DNA of 64,000 nucleotides from Bacteroidales bacterium (GCA_017935505.1 JAGBHM010000026.1:62001-126000), one strand, 5' to 3'; shown: positions 27,002 to 36,908, numbered from the stretch's first letter. The notes: a model not told the origin generated them from the sequence alone. Program-made: numbers and translations.

Positions 27002-27038
27002 TGAAAACAAAGATTATAGACAATTAAGAACACAAGAT

Positions 27039-29357
27039 ATGAAAAGAGTGTTGGGAATATTGGTTTCCTTGTTTATGGCTGGTGCAATATATGGCCAAAG
27101 CGGGGAAGTTTTTGTAGATGCCAATAGCAATGGTGTCAAGGACAAAGGTGAAAAAGGTTTGAGTGGAGTAGTGGTGTCAGATGGTTTTACTCTGGTAAAG
27201 AGTGACAGTAAAGGAGAGTTCTCCATAAAGCTTGCCGACAGATCGAGATTTATTACCCTCTATACACCTTCAGGATACAGACACACCACCCCGATCCATA
27301 TAGATGTGCGAGAGGGGCTGCCAGCACAACTCTCATTCGGCCTTGTTCCTGCCGATGATTTTACAGGACAGTTTATCCAGATGTCCGATATAGAGGAGAG
27401 ATCATATCTCGACTGGATGGATGACTTCAAATCCTATATGGGGGTTAAAAAGGTAGATTTTGTAGCAGTTACAGGAGATATATGTTATGAGCCTGGATTG
27501 AAGATAACTGGTACCACATTCAATACAGAAAATGTTGGAGTCAGGATGGTATATACACTCGGAAATCATGATTTGATAAAAGGATACAAAGATGCACAGG
27601 GCCGCGACTACGGTGAAAAACTGTATGAAGATCTCTTTGGCCCCGTGTGGTACTCATTCAATGTAAAAGGGGTCCACTATATGGTTACCCCAATGCTATC
27701 AGGAGATGCCAAGGCCTCATATACACCAGACGATGTATACAGCTGGATGAGGAGTGATTTGGAGAGTATACCTCAAGGGACCCCTGTGGTCATTTTCAAT
27801 CATGGGATTTTGGGAAATACAGAAAATCTAGTTTTGAGTACCGACAAACAGACTCTAGATTTGTCAAAATACAATGTAATAGGTTATATCTATGGCCACA
27901 ACCATGTGAACTACCACTATACAAATAAAAATGGTACCCAGATAATCTGCACCATTGCGCCCAATAAGGGTGGTAACGACCATTCGCCATCCTCATGGAG
28001 ACTCTTTACTGTAAATGGTTCAGAAATGACCAATGAGTTGCACTACTATCCTATCCCAAAACACATTGCTGCAACTGGACGTGTTTCAGGGGATAAGGTG
28101 GAGATATCAGCCGTTGTATATGACGGAAAATCTGATGTGGAGAATGTACGTGTCACTCATAATCAGTCAACAATTGATATGACGCGCATAAACCAGTTTA
28201 CCTGGAGTGCTACAGCCCCATATAGTGATGGGAAATATCAGATAAGTGCCCTTTTCAGCGATTCTGAGACAAGGGTGGAGAGTTTAAAATTCGAGAAAGC
28301 CCTTGTGTGGGAGAGACATCTGCCCGGCTTGGGAGGATTGGGAAACCCTATTGTTTCAGGTGATTTGATCTTTGTTCCACTTGTAGACGATCAAATGAGT
28401 GAAAATTGTGGTGTGATTGCTTTAGACAAAAATAGTGGCCAGCAGGTGTGGTTCTATAAAACATCCGGTTCGGTCAGAAACAACATGGCACTTGAGGAAG
28501 GACTATTGTTTGTGAGTGATGTGAATTCAGTTTTATATGCATTTAATCCTCAAAACGGTGAACTTGTCTGGAGTTACAAATTCAGAACAGACGGGTTGTA
28601 TCCTTGTAACTCTCAAGGTGTTGCATATCACCAAGGGGTATTGTATGTGGGACAGGGCAGCAATATGACCGCTGTCAGAGCCAAGGATGGTTCGGTAATA
28701 TGGAAAAATGACAGCGGTTATAATGGAGGTATCACAGATGTCTCTACCTATGTGGTGGCTGATGGAGTGTTGGTCGTTAACTCTTACTGGATTGGTAGAT
28801 ATGGATTTGATATTGCCACCGGCAAACTGATGTGGGAAAAGAGGGATACTGAGAGCAAATATAGTACAGGTACGCCTGTTTGCAAAGATGGAAAAGTCTA
28901 TTATACAGCATATAGAACTTTGGTAGAGATGGATCCACGCACAGGAGAGGAGACCAAGAGGGTAAAACATGGTCACCTCTTCAATACCAGATCCAGAATG
29001 CTGATAAAAGATGGAATGGTTATAGTGGGAACCTCAAATCACGGTATGACAGGTTATAAGTTTGATGATTTCTCACAAGTGTGGAATACTACCACCATGC
29101 CGGCCCTAATCTATACCTCGCCATACACCAAGAGTTATGAGATGTCTATAGAAGGTGACCCTGTTCAGTTTGGTGAAAACATTATATATGGATGCAACGA
29201 CGGTTATGTATATTGTAATACCGTAAAAAAAGGTGCTTATGTGTGGCGATACGAGATGGGTATGCCGGTATTGGCAAATCCTGTAATCGATGGCGATTAC
29301 CTGTATGTGCTGGATATGGGTGGTAAACTAGTGAAGCTTTCACTGGATAAGCTATAA
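27039..29357 (+). CDS. Secreted metallophosphoesterase fused to a PQQ-type beta-propeller
   Basis: A 772-residue exported protein. A signal peptide ends near IYGQ. An N-terminal SdrD-B/MetallophosN-like domain (DANSNGVKDKGEKGLSGV) is followed by a calcineurin-like phosphoesterase with TGDICYEP, TLGNHDL, VIFNHGIL and YGHNHVNYH. The first metal motif reads SDIEER, where DxH is usual, so one metal ligand is changed. The C-terminal ~350 residues form PQQ-like propeller blades (ALDKNSGQQVWFY, FNPQNGELVWSY, DIATGKLMWEK). The substrate may be a phosphodiester or phosphomonoester outside the cytosol. It is monocistronic, and its promoter lies just after the ComF remnant. Confidence 0.85.
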   Translation: MKRVLGILVSLFMAGAIYGQSGEVFVDANSNGVKDKGEKGLSGVVVSDGFTLVKSDSKGEFSIKLADRSRFITLYTPSGYRHTTPIHIDVREGLPAQLSFGLVPADDFTGQFIQMSDIEERSYLDWMDDFKSYMGVKKVDFVAVTGDICYEPGLKITGTTFNTENVGVRMVYTLGNHDLIKGYKDAQGRDYGEKLYEDLFGPVWYSFNVKGVHYMVTPMLSGDAKASYTPDDVYSWMRSDLESIPQGTPVVIFNHGILGNTENLVLSTDKQTLDLSKYNVIGYIYGHNHVNYHYTNKNGTQIICTIAPNKGGNDHSPSSWRLFTVNGSEMTNELHYYPIPKHIAATGRVSGDKVEISAVVYDGKSDVENVRVTHNQSTIDMTRINQFTWSATAPYSDGKYQISALFSDSETRVESLKFEKALVWERHLPGLGGLGNPIVSGDLIFVPLVDDQMSENCGVIALDKNSGQQVWFYKTSGSVRNNMALEEGLLFVSDVNSVLYAFNPQNGELVWSYKFRTDGLYPCNSQGVAYHQGVLYVGQGSNMTAVRAKDGSVIWKNDSGYNGGITDVSTYVVADGVLVVNSYWIGRYGFDIATGKLMWEKRDTESKYSTGTPVCKDGKVYYTAYRTLVEMDPRTGEETKRVKHGHLFNTRSRMLIKDGMVIVGTSNHGMTGYKFDDFSQVWNTTTMPALIYTSPYTKSYEMSIEGDPVQFGENIIYGCNDGYVYCNTVKKGAYVWRYEMGMPVLANPVIDGDYLYVLDMGGKLVKLSLDKL

Positions 29358-29386
29358 AGGCATTATCAAGATTTCAATCCTTCCCC

Positions 29387-29435
29387 CACCTCCGGCGTCT
29401 TTTGGCCAATTCGCGACGGAGGTGTCCTGATTTTC
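29387..29435 (+). terminator. Possible terminator hairpin after the phosphoesterase gene
   Basis: An 8-base stem CACCTCCG/CGGAGGTG with a 22-base loop, 30 bases beyond the stop, followed by a weak T-rich stretch. It could also be part of the decayed sequence here. Confidence 0.35.
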
Positions 29436-29620
29436 TCAGAATTGTCGGAAAAACAACTCAAAAAACAACTCAGAAATTCCAGAAAAATTCATCAAAAATT
29501 CCGGAATTAAATATTGCTGTACAATTTTCAACTTTTTACGCTACGGTTTCCTGTTTCCGCATTTCACCGTTAGTTTTGTTCTGCACTATTGGTTTTGTTT
29601 CACACCATTAGCTTGTGCAA
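29395..29620 (+). pseudogene. Decayed coding remnant, possibly the end of an AlbA_2-type ATP-binding protein
   Basis: In one frame the DNA reads GKTTQKTTQK, a linker often seen near the C terminus of Bacteroidota putative ATP-binding/AlbA_2 DNA-binding proteins just before a winged helix. Neighbouring frames hold other plausible pieces, but no frame continues. This is a weak call based on one short motif; chance is possible. Confidence 0.25.
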
Positions 29621-29689
29621 CTCAAAATCTTTGAAGTTCATCAGCTGTAGTCGCAAACGCATCTCGTTTTGCTATTGTATTTTGATTCG

Positions 29690-29752
29690 ACAGCTGAGCA
29701 GCATAACTCGCTCTGCTCGAACAGATGCAGCTCTACCGCTGCCTCATCTGCA
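29690..29752 (+). repeat. Tandem hairpins in a gene-poor stretch
   Basis: Two stem-loops occur in the ~235 bases before the Rpn-type gene: GAGCAG/CTGCTC (29696-29718) and CAGATGCAGC.../GCTGCCTCATCTG (29722-29750). The whole 29358-29854 stretch holds no convincing gene. It contains this structure, the possible remnant above and a diverged repeat of the motif GCAACTCAA...GAAGTT (about 29619 and 29760). Confidence 0.4.
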
Positions 29753-29854
29753 TACAATACGCAACTCAATGAAGTTTGCTTGCTGCAGTTGATGAATTAC
29801 AAGATAGAGAGAATGAACTACAAGGTAGGACTAACTTAAAAAAGGAGGATTGAT

Positions 29855-30748
29855 ATGGAGAGTAGATTTAAAAGAAACGGTATTCTTAATCCGTTTGTAG
29901 ATTGGAGTTTCAAGTATCTGTTCGGAACGGAGCAGAGCAAACCCAATCTGATGGGCTTTCTTAATCTGTTGCTTATGCCCCAATCTCCGATTGTGGAGAT
30001 AGAGTATCTTAACAGTGAGTCTCTGCCGGAAGAGAAGAGCATTAAGGGATGCGTTTTTGATATTCTTTGCAAAGACAGGAATGGTGAGCGGTATCTTATA
30101 GAGATGCAGAACAATCAGGTAGGCAATATTGTGGAGAGGATCGTTTATTATGGTTGCAGGTTGATAGACCAGATGGGCCGACGGGGCAGGGAGTGGAACT
30201 ACGGCTATATAAAGAGGGTTTATGTAATCTGTCTGATGAACTTCACATACGAGGAGTCTCCAAAATTAAGAAGAGATATTCAACTGTGTGATATAGAGAA
30301 CAATCAGCAATTTTCCGACAAATTGAACATCATTATGTTGCAATTGCCTTGTCTTAAGGCGCAAAGCTTGGAAGAGTGCAACGAATATTATCAAAAATTG
30401 TTATTTTTGTTGCAACAAATGACCACAGGTATGAGAACAATAGAAGAGTTGAAGGCAGAAGTAGCAGCCACTGATTTACCGCAAGAAACTAAAGAGGTCT
30501 TCTATCAGGTACTGGATACAGCCGATGAAGCCTCGCTTTCAGAGAAGGAGCGTATCCGCTACGAATCCAATTTGAAGGCCTACAGAGATACAATGAGCTG
30601 CATAAAATTTGCTGAGACCAAAGGCGAAGCAAGAGGTGAAGCAAAAAGCAAACTTGAAATCGCCAGATCAATGAAGAACAAAGGTTTGGATTGCGCTCTG
30701 ATTGCGGAGTGCACAGGCCTGTCGGTTGAGGAGATAGGAGGGTTGTAG
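29855..30748 (+). CDS. Rpn-type PD-(D/E)XK nuclease (transposase-like)
   Basis: A 297-residue protein of the PD-(D/E)XK 'nuclease family transposase' group (PF12784), related to recombination-promoting Rpn nucleases. The start is typical: NPFVDWSFKYLFGTE. The acidic motif lies in CVFDILCKD and the E-x-Q motif in YLIEMQNNQ. The C terminus has a charged repeat (KGEARGEAKSKLEIARSMK) and a small helical end. Such proteins cut DNA and raise RecA-independent recombination, or act as toxin/defence genes; they rarely form complete transposons. An unusually strong Shine-Dalgarno (AAAGGAGG) lies 6 bases before the ATG. No terminal inverted repeats were found. Confidence 0.88.
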   Translation: MESRFKRNGILNPFVDWSFKYLFGTEQSKPNLMGFLNLLLMPQSPIVEIEYLNSESLPEEKSIKGCVFDILCKDRNGERYLIEMQNNQVGNIVERIVYYGCRLIDQMGRRGREWNYGYIKRVYVICLMNFTYEESPKLRRDIQLCDIENNQQFSDKLNIIMLQLPCLKAQSLEECNEYYQKLLFLLQQMTTGMRTIEELKAEVAATDLPQETKEVFYQVLDTADEASLSEKERIRYESNLKAYRDTMSCIKFAETKGEARGEAKSKLEIARSMKNKGLDCALIAECTGLSVEEIGGL

Positions 30749-30774
30749 AAATTGGTGTTATCTGATAAAAAATC

Positions 30775-30814
30775 AAATGGAGAAGAATCGCTGAGATTTT
30801 TCTCCATTTTTTTT
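30775..30814 (+). terminator. Terminator after the Rpn-type gene
   Basis: AAATGGAGAA/TTCTCCATTT, a 10-base stem with 15-base loop, followed by a T run. It isolates the next locus from upstream transcription. Confidence 0.85.
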
Positions 30815-30826
30815 GATACCTGTTTA

Positions 30827-30864
30827 GGGGGTGGGCCTCTTCATTTGTCTTATAGGCCAAACCC
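30827..30864 (+). promoter_or_regulatory. Hairpin in the region before the SusC gene
   Basis: GGCCT (30834-30838) pairs with AGGCC (30854-30858), flanked by GGGT and ACCC. It ends 16 bases before the SusC ATG. No TAnnTTTG promoter is visible here, which fits recognition by the ECF sigma factor encoded downstream, but the hairpin's role is unknown. Confidence 0.4.
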
Positions 30865-30880
30865 AAAAAATTATTAACCT

Positions 30881-33800
30881 ATGCTATTATTGAAAAACAA
30901 AAGTTTTAGACGGATGGCGCTTATGTTTGTGCTATTGGTCTTCAGCTCTTCGTTAATGGCTGCTAATGTCACCATTAAAGCCAAGAATGAATCGCTGAAA
31001 TCGGTTTTAGAGAAGATAACACAGCAGACAGGTTATGAATTTGCCTATTCAAACGCAATTAACCCTAATTCAATTAAGGTTAATGTTGAGGTGACAAATC
31101 AGGACTCTGATGTGTTTTTTAAAGAATTCTTCAGCAAATATGGTATTGTTTACAAAGTTTCAGGAAAAACAATATCTCTATCCAAACAGGATATTGCAAC
31201 CCAACAACCACAACAAAAAGAGCTAAAGGAGAACCAGAAAGTAAAAATCTCCGGTGTAGTTATAGATGAGAATGGTACATCTATTCCTGGCGTTTACGTT
31301 ATGGTAATGGGAACCAAACGTGGAACCACTACAGACATCACAGGAAAATATGAGCTCGACTGTACTGTAGGCGAAAAATTGGAATACTCATGTATGGGTT
31401 TCAAAAATGTGGAGATGACAGTTGGCAAATCCCTTAACCCATTCAAAAACGTAGTAATGGCCGAGGATCTCGTTGCCCTTGAGGAGGCAGTTGTTATCGG
31501 TTACGGTAATACACAAAAAATCAAGGATGTTCCAGGTGCAATCTCTCACGTTGGTGCAAAAGCTATTGAGCAGGCATCTGTAGGTACAACAATTACCTCT
31601 TTGTTGCAAGGTAGAGCAGCCGGTGTAGATGTTATGGTTCAATCAGCATCACCTACATCTCCAGTTTCTGTTGTTATCCGCGGTATGTCTTCATTGAGCG
31701 GTGACAACCAGCCTCTATGGGTTATAGACGGTATTCCTGAATATAGTGCAGGTGTAGATGGCTCTGTTGCAAATGTCCTTTACTCTTTGAACCTTCAGGA
31801 TGTTGAGAGTATAGATATCTTGAAAGATGCCTCTGCAACTGCAATTTACGGTTCACGTGGTGCAAATGGTGTAATTGTGGTAACTACCAAGAGCGGTAAG
31901 AATGGTATGAAACCTACAGTTGAGGTCTCTTCAAGAGTTGGAATCCAATTCCCTGATTTTAACTCGTACGATTACTTCAATGCTGCAGAGTATAAAGAGT
32001 TTATGACCGCAGCTATACATTACTCAATGACAAACAAAGGAGTTCAGGACAATGTTATTAAGCAGTTCATAGATCAGGATCATCTGAATACTCTTCACAG
32101 AAGTGAGTGGACTGCAGCGGATTTGAAAATGGCACCTAATGCATTCTATTCAAGCGATACAAAATGGCTTGATTTCCTTACTCAGAAACCTATCCAACAG
32201 CAATATAACATTAGTGTAAGGGGAGGTCAGAGAAATATGAACTATTTGGCATCTTTTGCTTATAATGATAATATTGGTGTTGTAAAAGGAGGATACAACA
32301 AAACATTCAGTGGAAGGGTGAGACTGGAGGCAAATGTCAACAAGAACATGACTTTCAGAATTAATGTAAGTGGAAGCAGCAGAAAGGCATCAAATAAAGA
32401 CAATCTGATATCAAAAATCAAAGATGTAAGACCAGATCTTCCTCTTTATAATGAGGATGGTACCATCTATTCAGGCGACGAGTTTACACAAAATCCTCTT
32501 CTTACATTGCAGAATACCAACCGCAGCGTTGGTGAGAGTATTGCTGCAAGCCTTGAGTTTGAGTATAAATTCCTCAAAGATTTCAGATTTACATCAAGGG
32601 CAAATGTGAACTATTCAAACAGTGAGACTTTGCAATATGAATTGAGCAGACACTATGCAAGTACCAATACAGATGTGGCTGCATCTAGATATTGGAGCAG
32701 ACCAAAATCAGATACCAAAGTATGGGACAACACATTGTTGTATACTAAGAAATTTGGCAAAAACGATATCTCTGCCTCTTTGACTGCATCTATGGAGAGA
32801 AACCAAATGACTATTTACGGAATGTCTGCAAGTGTCTTTGCAGATGACGAGATATTGAACAGTTTCTCAGATGCTTCTGTGTTGAATAATATGTCTGAGA
32901 CTTATCGTCGTACTTCATTGCTTTCGCAGATTGCCCGTGTACAGTATAATTACGACAGCAGATACCTTGCAACGGTAACTGTACGCAGGGATGGTTCATC
33001 ACGTTTTGGTGATGGTAGCCGTTGGGGATGGTTCCCATCATTCGGTTTGGGATGGACAATCACCAATGAGAAATTCTTCAAGAACTGGAACATAGAAGAT
33101 ATAATATCATTTGCAAAATTCAGAGCCAGCCATGGTAAATCTGGTTCGCAGAATTTATCTGATTATCAATGGCTTTCATTGGTTGGATCTAACCAATATA
33201 ATGAAGAGGTGGGTATTTATCCGTCAAATATAGGAAATAATAACTTGAGATGGGAAGAGGCCTGGATGACTGATATAGCATTGGATTTGGAGTTCTGGAA
33301 ATCGAGAATCAGAACTTCAATTGGATACTTCCAGAAAAAATCAGATTTCCTTATCTACAGCCAGACATTACCAACAAGTACCTCATTCTCAAGTATTACC
33401 TCAAACTTGGCAGCCAGTACCACCAAAGGTTGGGAGTTCTCATTTGATATTGATATTGTGAAAAATGCAAAATGGCAGTTGACATATCACGTAAATGCAG
33501 CAACCAACTCTACTTGGATTGACAAATTCAATAACTCTACCAAGGAGTATATTTCAACATATACAAAACTTGAGGCAGGCCAGAAGTCTGGCCAATGGTG
33601 GGGATATCAGACATATAACAGATTGTTTGGTTCGGCAGAGGAGGTTATAGCACTCAAACAGTTTGGATCAAATGGCAGTATTACAAATTATAGAGTTGCC
33701 CATGAAACTGCAGGTGATCTTTATATCAAAGATCAGAATGGAGACGGTGTAGTTAACGCTACCAATGATAAAACATATTTGGGCTCTCAGATCCCTAAAG

Positions 33801-34330
33801 TGTATGGTGGTATGGGGTTGCAACTTTACATTGGCAACAGTTTGAATATTGGTGCCAACTTCTCATATGCACTTGGTCACAAGAGACTTTGGATGATGGC
33901 TTGTAATGATGCATCAGGTGCTTCTGTAGATAATCAGTCCAATAAAATGGCAGGTATGTCTGCGGTAGTTCCTCAAAACTCCCCTTACAATCCTGCAACA
34001 TTCCCAGCCATCACTCCATATGGAGATGGTCAAAATGGAGGTTCTGTCAATTTCTCTGATTATTTCTTGTATGATGCTTCATACTTCAGACTTAATACTA
34101 TAAATGTAAACTACAGATTGGGCAAACAATATTTTGGCAACTCAATCGTAGACAATATTGAGTTCTCTTTGCAGGCTGGCAATTTGTTCACCATTACAAA
34201 ATATCCAGGATTTGATCCACAGGGTAACTTTGCGGCAAGTACATCACTTACTGCAGCAATGGGTGTTGACAACAGCTACTATCCGTCTGCAAGAACATTT
34301 ACAGCGGGTGTTAAAATTACTTTCAGGTAG
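30881..34330 (+). CDS. SusC-type TonB-dependent receptor with STN signalling domain
   Basis: A 1149-residue outer-membrane import pore that works with the SusD protein encoded next. After the signal peptide, an STN domain (residues about 30-105, SLKSVLEKITQQTGYEFAY) marks it as a signal-transducing receptor that talks to a FecR-type anti-sigma. A carboxypeptidase-like domain follows (ISGVVIDENGTSIPGVYV). The plug has VVIGYGNTQK, the SusC-typical VSVVIRGMSSL, LWVIDGIP, IDILKDASATAIYGSRGANGVIVVTTK. The barrel ends AGVKITFR. The matching sigma and FecR genes lie at the end of the same locus. The ligand is unknown; no glycoside hydrolase or protease is encoded here. Confidence 0.95.
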   Translation: MLLLKNKSFRRMALMFVLLVFSSSLMAANVTIKAKNESLKSVLEKITQQTGYEFAYSNAINPNSIKVNVEVTNQDSDVFFKEFFSKYGIVYKVSGKTISLSKQDIATQQPQQKELKENQKVKISGVVIDENGTSIPGVYVMVMGTKRGTTTDITGKYELDCTVGEKLEYSCMGFKNVEMTVGKSLNPFKNVVMAEDLVALEEAVVIGYGNTQKIKDVPGAISHVGAKAIEQASVGTTITSLLQGRAAGVDVMVQSASPTSPVSVVIRGMSSLSGDNQPLWVIDGIPEYSAGVDGSVANVLYSLNLQDVESIDILKDASATAIYGSRGANGVIVVTTKSGKNGMKPTVEVSSRVGIQFPDFNSYDYFNAAEYKEFMTAAIHYSMTNKGVQDNVIKQFIDQDHLNTLHRSEWTAADLKMAPNAFYSSDTKWLDFLTQKPIQQQYNISVRGGQRNMNYLASFAYNDNIGVVKGGYNKTFSGRVRLEANVNKNMTFRINVSGSSRKASNKDNLISKIKDVRPDLPLYNEDGTIYSGDEFTQNPLLTLQNTNRSVGESIAASLEFEYKFLKDFRFTSRANVNYSNSETLQYELSRHYASTNTDVAASRYWSRPKSDTKVWDNTLLYTKKFGKNDISASLTASMERNQMTIYGMSASVFADDEILNSFSDASVLNNMSETYRRTSLLSQIARVQYNYDSRYLATVTVRRDGSSRFGDGSRWGWFPSFGLGWTITNEKFFKNWNIEDIISFAKFRASHGKSGSQNLSDYQWLSLVGSNQYNEEVGIYPSNIGNNNLRWEEAWMTDIALDLEFWKSRIRTSIGYFQKKSDFLIYSQTLPTSTSFSSITSNLAASTTKGWEFSFDIDIVKNAKWQLTYHVNAATNSTWIDKFNNSTKEYISTYTKLEAGQKSGQWWGYQTYNRLFGSAEEVIALKQFGSNGSITNYRVAHETAGDLYIKDQNGDGVVNATNDKTYLGSQIPKVYGGMGLQLYIGNSLNIGANFSYALGHKRLWMMACNDASGASVDNQSNKMAGMSAVVPQNSPYNPATFPAITPYGDGQNGGSVNFSDYFLYDASYFRLNTINVNYRLGKQYFGNSIVDNIEFSLQAGNLFTITKYPGFDPQGNFAASTSLTAAMGVDNSYYPSARTFTAGVKITFR

Positions 34331-34348
34331 AATTTAAAGAGAGAATTT

Positions 34349-35875
34349 ATGAAAAACAAGATATTATTGATACTAAGTGCGGTTCTGATTTTCGCATCTT
34401 GCGAAGATTTCTTGAACGAGAAGCCAAGACACAAGTGGGATGCAGATGCTGCTGTTTCTACTTATGATGGTGCAAAGAAAGCAGTGACAGGTATATATGG
34501 CAGTGTTATGACAGGTGATGGTTTGGGTATGGATATGACTGGAAGACTTTGCACAAAGTTAGCCATGGCATACGCTGGTACTTTCCAGAATGATCTATAT
34601 GCGTCATATAAATCAACAAACTCACCAACAGCACTATGGAATACAGCTTATTCAGGAATCAATGCTGCAAACTTTGCTATTGAAAAGATTTCTAAATTAA
34701 GTGATGATATTTTCCCTTCAGCAAAAGCTAAGAATGAGTTATTGGGAGAGGCAATCTTTTTGAGAGGTTATTTTCACTCTTTGGTAATGCTTTGCTATTG
34801 CTATTGGTGGACAGATGACGATACAAGCCCATATGGTGTAATTTACAGAAATCAGTCAGCAAGTCCTATAAATACAAATATCCCAAGAAGTACAGTGGGT
34901 GAGAGCTGGAAACAGATATTTGATGATATAGATTTTGGTATCCAGAATATGTCAGAGACTTTCACTACTCCACGCAAAGTTTCACAGATTTTTGCTAAAG
35001 CGTGGAAAGCCAAACTTCTTATGGTAAGGGGTGAGTTTGAAGATGCAGAAGACCTTATTGATGATTGTTTCGATGCACTTCCTGCAGCCGGCATTGCAAT
35101 GCAGGCAGATATGGCTGAGCACTTCAATCAGGCTTGGGACTCAAAAGAGAATATCTTTGTAAGATATCTTGAGGATGACGGGAACAGAACTGCAAATGCA
35201 GGACCCATTATGACTCGTGGGGCCCAATACTTTGCTGTTGCAGCTACATGGTATACCGCTAATGGCGGTTACTGGTATCCTTATCAGCAGAATGCCACTT
35301 GCGGATTGGTTAATACAGAGGCACAGGTTTGGATGAGGGCAGATCCAAGATGGAAAGTAGTAACAGGTGTATCACGCCATCCATTGGCCAGCTATACCAC
35401 ATATCATTGGACCTTTACAAAACTTTTTAGAAAAGGTGAGTATGACGGTTATTATGGAACACCAAAAGATGAGAAGTATGCAATCTATTTTATGAGAGTT
35501 CCTGAACTTTATATTATGAAGGCTGAGTGTCTTGCCCATAATGGAGCCTCTTATGCAGATGCTATTGCCCCTATCAACCAGATGAGGGCACAGAGAACAA
35601 ATCCTGTATTGCCTCAGATTGCCACACCTGCAACCCAGCAGGAGGTATGGGATATAATTTACCAAGAGTATTGTAAGGAGCTTATCCTTGAGAACGGATG
35701 TGAATTCTTTGCTGCAGCAAGAATTCCTAATAACAGTGGAGTTTCTTATTTGGAGGCTTCCAGATCAAACAGGAGCCAAGCTACTGATTTTACCAAGATG
35801 CAATGGCCTATCCCTAGCGTTGAGATGATCAACAACTTGGCGTTGGCCGGTATGCAGAATCCAGGACAAGATTAA
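34349..35875 (+). CDS. SusD/RagB-type surface lipoprotein
   Basis: A 508-residue surface lipoprotein that forms the lid of the SusC pore and binds the ligand. The lipobox is FASCEDFLNE, with acidic residues after the cysteine (surface-export signal). SusD features include LNEKPRHKWD near the start, LLGEAIFLRGYFHSLV (TPR-like helices), PELYIMKAECLAHNG and a C-terminal ILENGCEFFAA block. It starts 18 bases after the SusC stop and is clearly co-transcribed. Confidence 0.95.
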   Translation: MKNKILLILSAVLIFASCEDFLNEKPRHKWDADAAVSTYDGAKKAVTGIYGSVMTGDGLGMDMTGRLCTKLAMAYAGTFQNDLYASYKSTNSPTALWNTAYSGINAANFAIEKISKLSDDIFPSAKAKNELLGEAIFLRGYFHSLVMLCYCYWWTDDDTSPYGVIYRNQSASPINTNIPRSTVGESWKQIFDDIDFGIQNMSETFTTPRKVSQIFAKAWKAKLLMVRGEFEDAEDLIDDCFDALPAAGIAMQADMAEHFNQAWDSKENIFVRYLEDDGNRTANAGPIMTRGAQYFAVAATWYTANGGYWYPYQQNATCGLVNTEAQVWMRADPRWKVVTGVSRHPLASYTTYHWTFTKLFRKGEYDGYYGTPKDEKYAIYFMRVPELYIMKAECLAHNGASYADAIAPINQMRAQRTNPVLPQIATPATQQEVWDIIYQEYCKELILENGCEFFAAARIPNNSGVSYLEASRSNRSQATDFTKMQWPIPSVEMINNLALAGMQNPGQD

Positions 35876-35892
35876 TTTAAAAAGGAATTATT

Positions 35893-36873
35893 ATGAAGAT
35901 TTTAAAACATATACTGATGTTTATTGGGGCTGGAATTCTATTTGTTTCCTGTGATGAAATTTCACGAGAGCCGCTGTTGCCCTACCCAAATGATGTTACC
36001 TTCAACAAAGAGGAGAACAGTATTGATGTTGAGGTTCCTGCACTAGATTTCGTGCAGTTTGATGCCCCTTTCACTGCAAGGGCTTTTAATGAAGGTTCAA
36101 TTATATTCAATGCAAAGAAAAAGGCAGACGGAACCCATATAGGTTTTGCCCTTTCAAACAAGAACAACAGATCTTATCCGTTCTGCAACTCTACCCCATA
36201 TGGATCTGAGAATCCGGATCCTGCTGTTTTGAAGGCGGCTACAGATACAGCATTGTATTCTTGTTTTACAGGTTCCAATGTGAATAAGTTGAAGAATTTT
36301 GCAGTTGTAAGAGTTGAGGGAGAAGAGGCATTTTTTACAATAGACAAACCAAGAGTGGTTGAGCATATTCTTATCTCCAACTGTACATTTAACTACCTTA
36401 CTCTTTACTATGGAAGCTTCTTATCATCGAGATGGGATGCTACAACCCAATCTTACTTACCATTGAATGCCAACGGTACTGATGCATTTGTAGCTAACCC
36501 TAATATTATCAATACCACCATCAAGGGTCTATGGCGTGTTCCTGATTATTATAACTTCTTCCAAGGTGAGTCGGTTACAAGAATGTACAACAATACCAAG
36601 AAAACAAACGGTTATTTTAAAGTTATAGCAACAGGATATAATGGCAATACCCAAACTGGTACTTCTGAGTTTTATCTTTCTGTAAGAACGAATGTTGCAC
36701 CTGAACCATACAATAAATGGAATACTGTATTGAATGCATGGGGCCCGTGGGATTTGTCAGGACTTGGTGTTGTAGATAAAATTGTGTTTACATTGGATAG
36801 TTCAGAAAAACGAGCAGATGGTTCATTGAAACTTGCACCATACTTCTGTATAGACGGAATTAGACTTAAATAG
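35893..36873 (+). CDS. DUF4465-type surface lipoprotein
   Basis: A 326-residue lipoprotein (FVSCDEISRE, surface-type signal). The C-terminal half, with NGYFKVIATGYNG, EFYLSVRTN, WGPWDLSGLGVVDKIVF and YFCIDGIRLK, matches the DUF4465 jelly-roll-like pattern. It is probably an accessory ligand-binding protein of the SusC/SusD complex. It begins 17 bases after SusD and is followed by a terminator hairpin, so it is the last gene of the SusCD transcript. Confidence 0.75.
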   Translation: MKILKHILMFIGAGILFVSCDEISREPLLPYPNDVTFNKEENSIDVEVPALDFVQFDAPFTARAFNEGSIIFNAKKKADGTHIGFALSNKNNRSYPFCNSTPYGSENPDPAVLKAATDTALYSCFTGSNVNKLKNFAVVRVEGEEAFFTIDKPRVVEHILISNCTFNYLTLYYGSFLSSRWDATTQSYLPLNANGTDAFVANPNIINTTIKGLWRVPDYYNFFQGESVTRMYNNTKKTNGYFKVIATGYNGNTQTGTSEFYLSVRTNVAPEPYNKWNTVLNAWGPWDLSGLGVVDKIVFTLDSSEKRADGSLKLAPYFCIDGIRLK

Positions 36874-36908
36874 ATAAGATTGGTTAAAGTTAAGGTTAAT
36901 GTTTGTTG

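Noticed and set aside
26960-27038. The upstream non-ATG start at 26955 for the phosphoesterase
   Set aside because: It lies inside the ComF remnant and before the TATCTTTG promoter, and it would place 28 unlike residues ahead of a clear signal peptide.
29855-30748. Calling the Rpn-type gene a complete insertion sequence
   Set aside because: No terminal inverted repeats or target duplications were found, and the family is known mainly as stand-alone nucleases.
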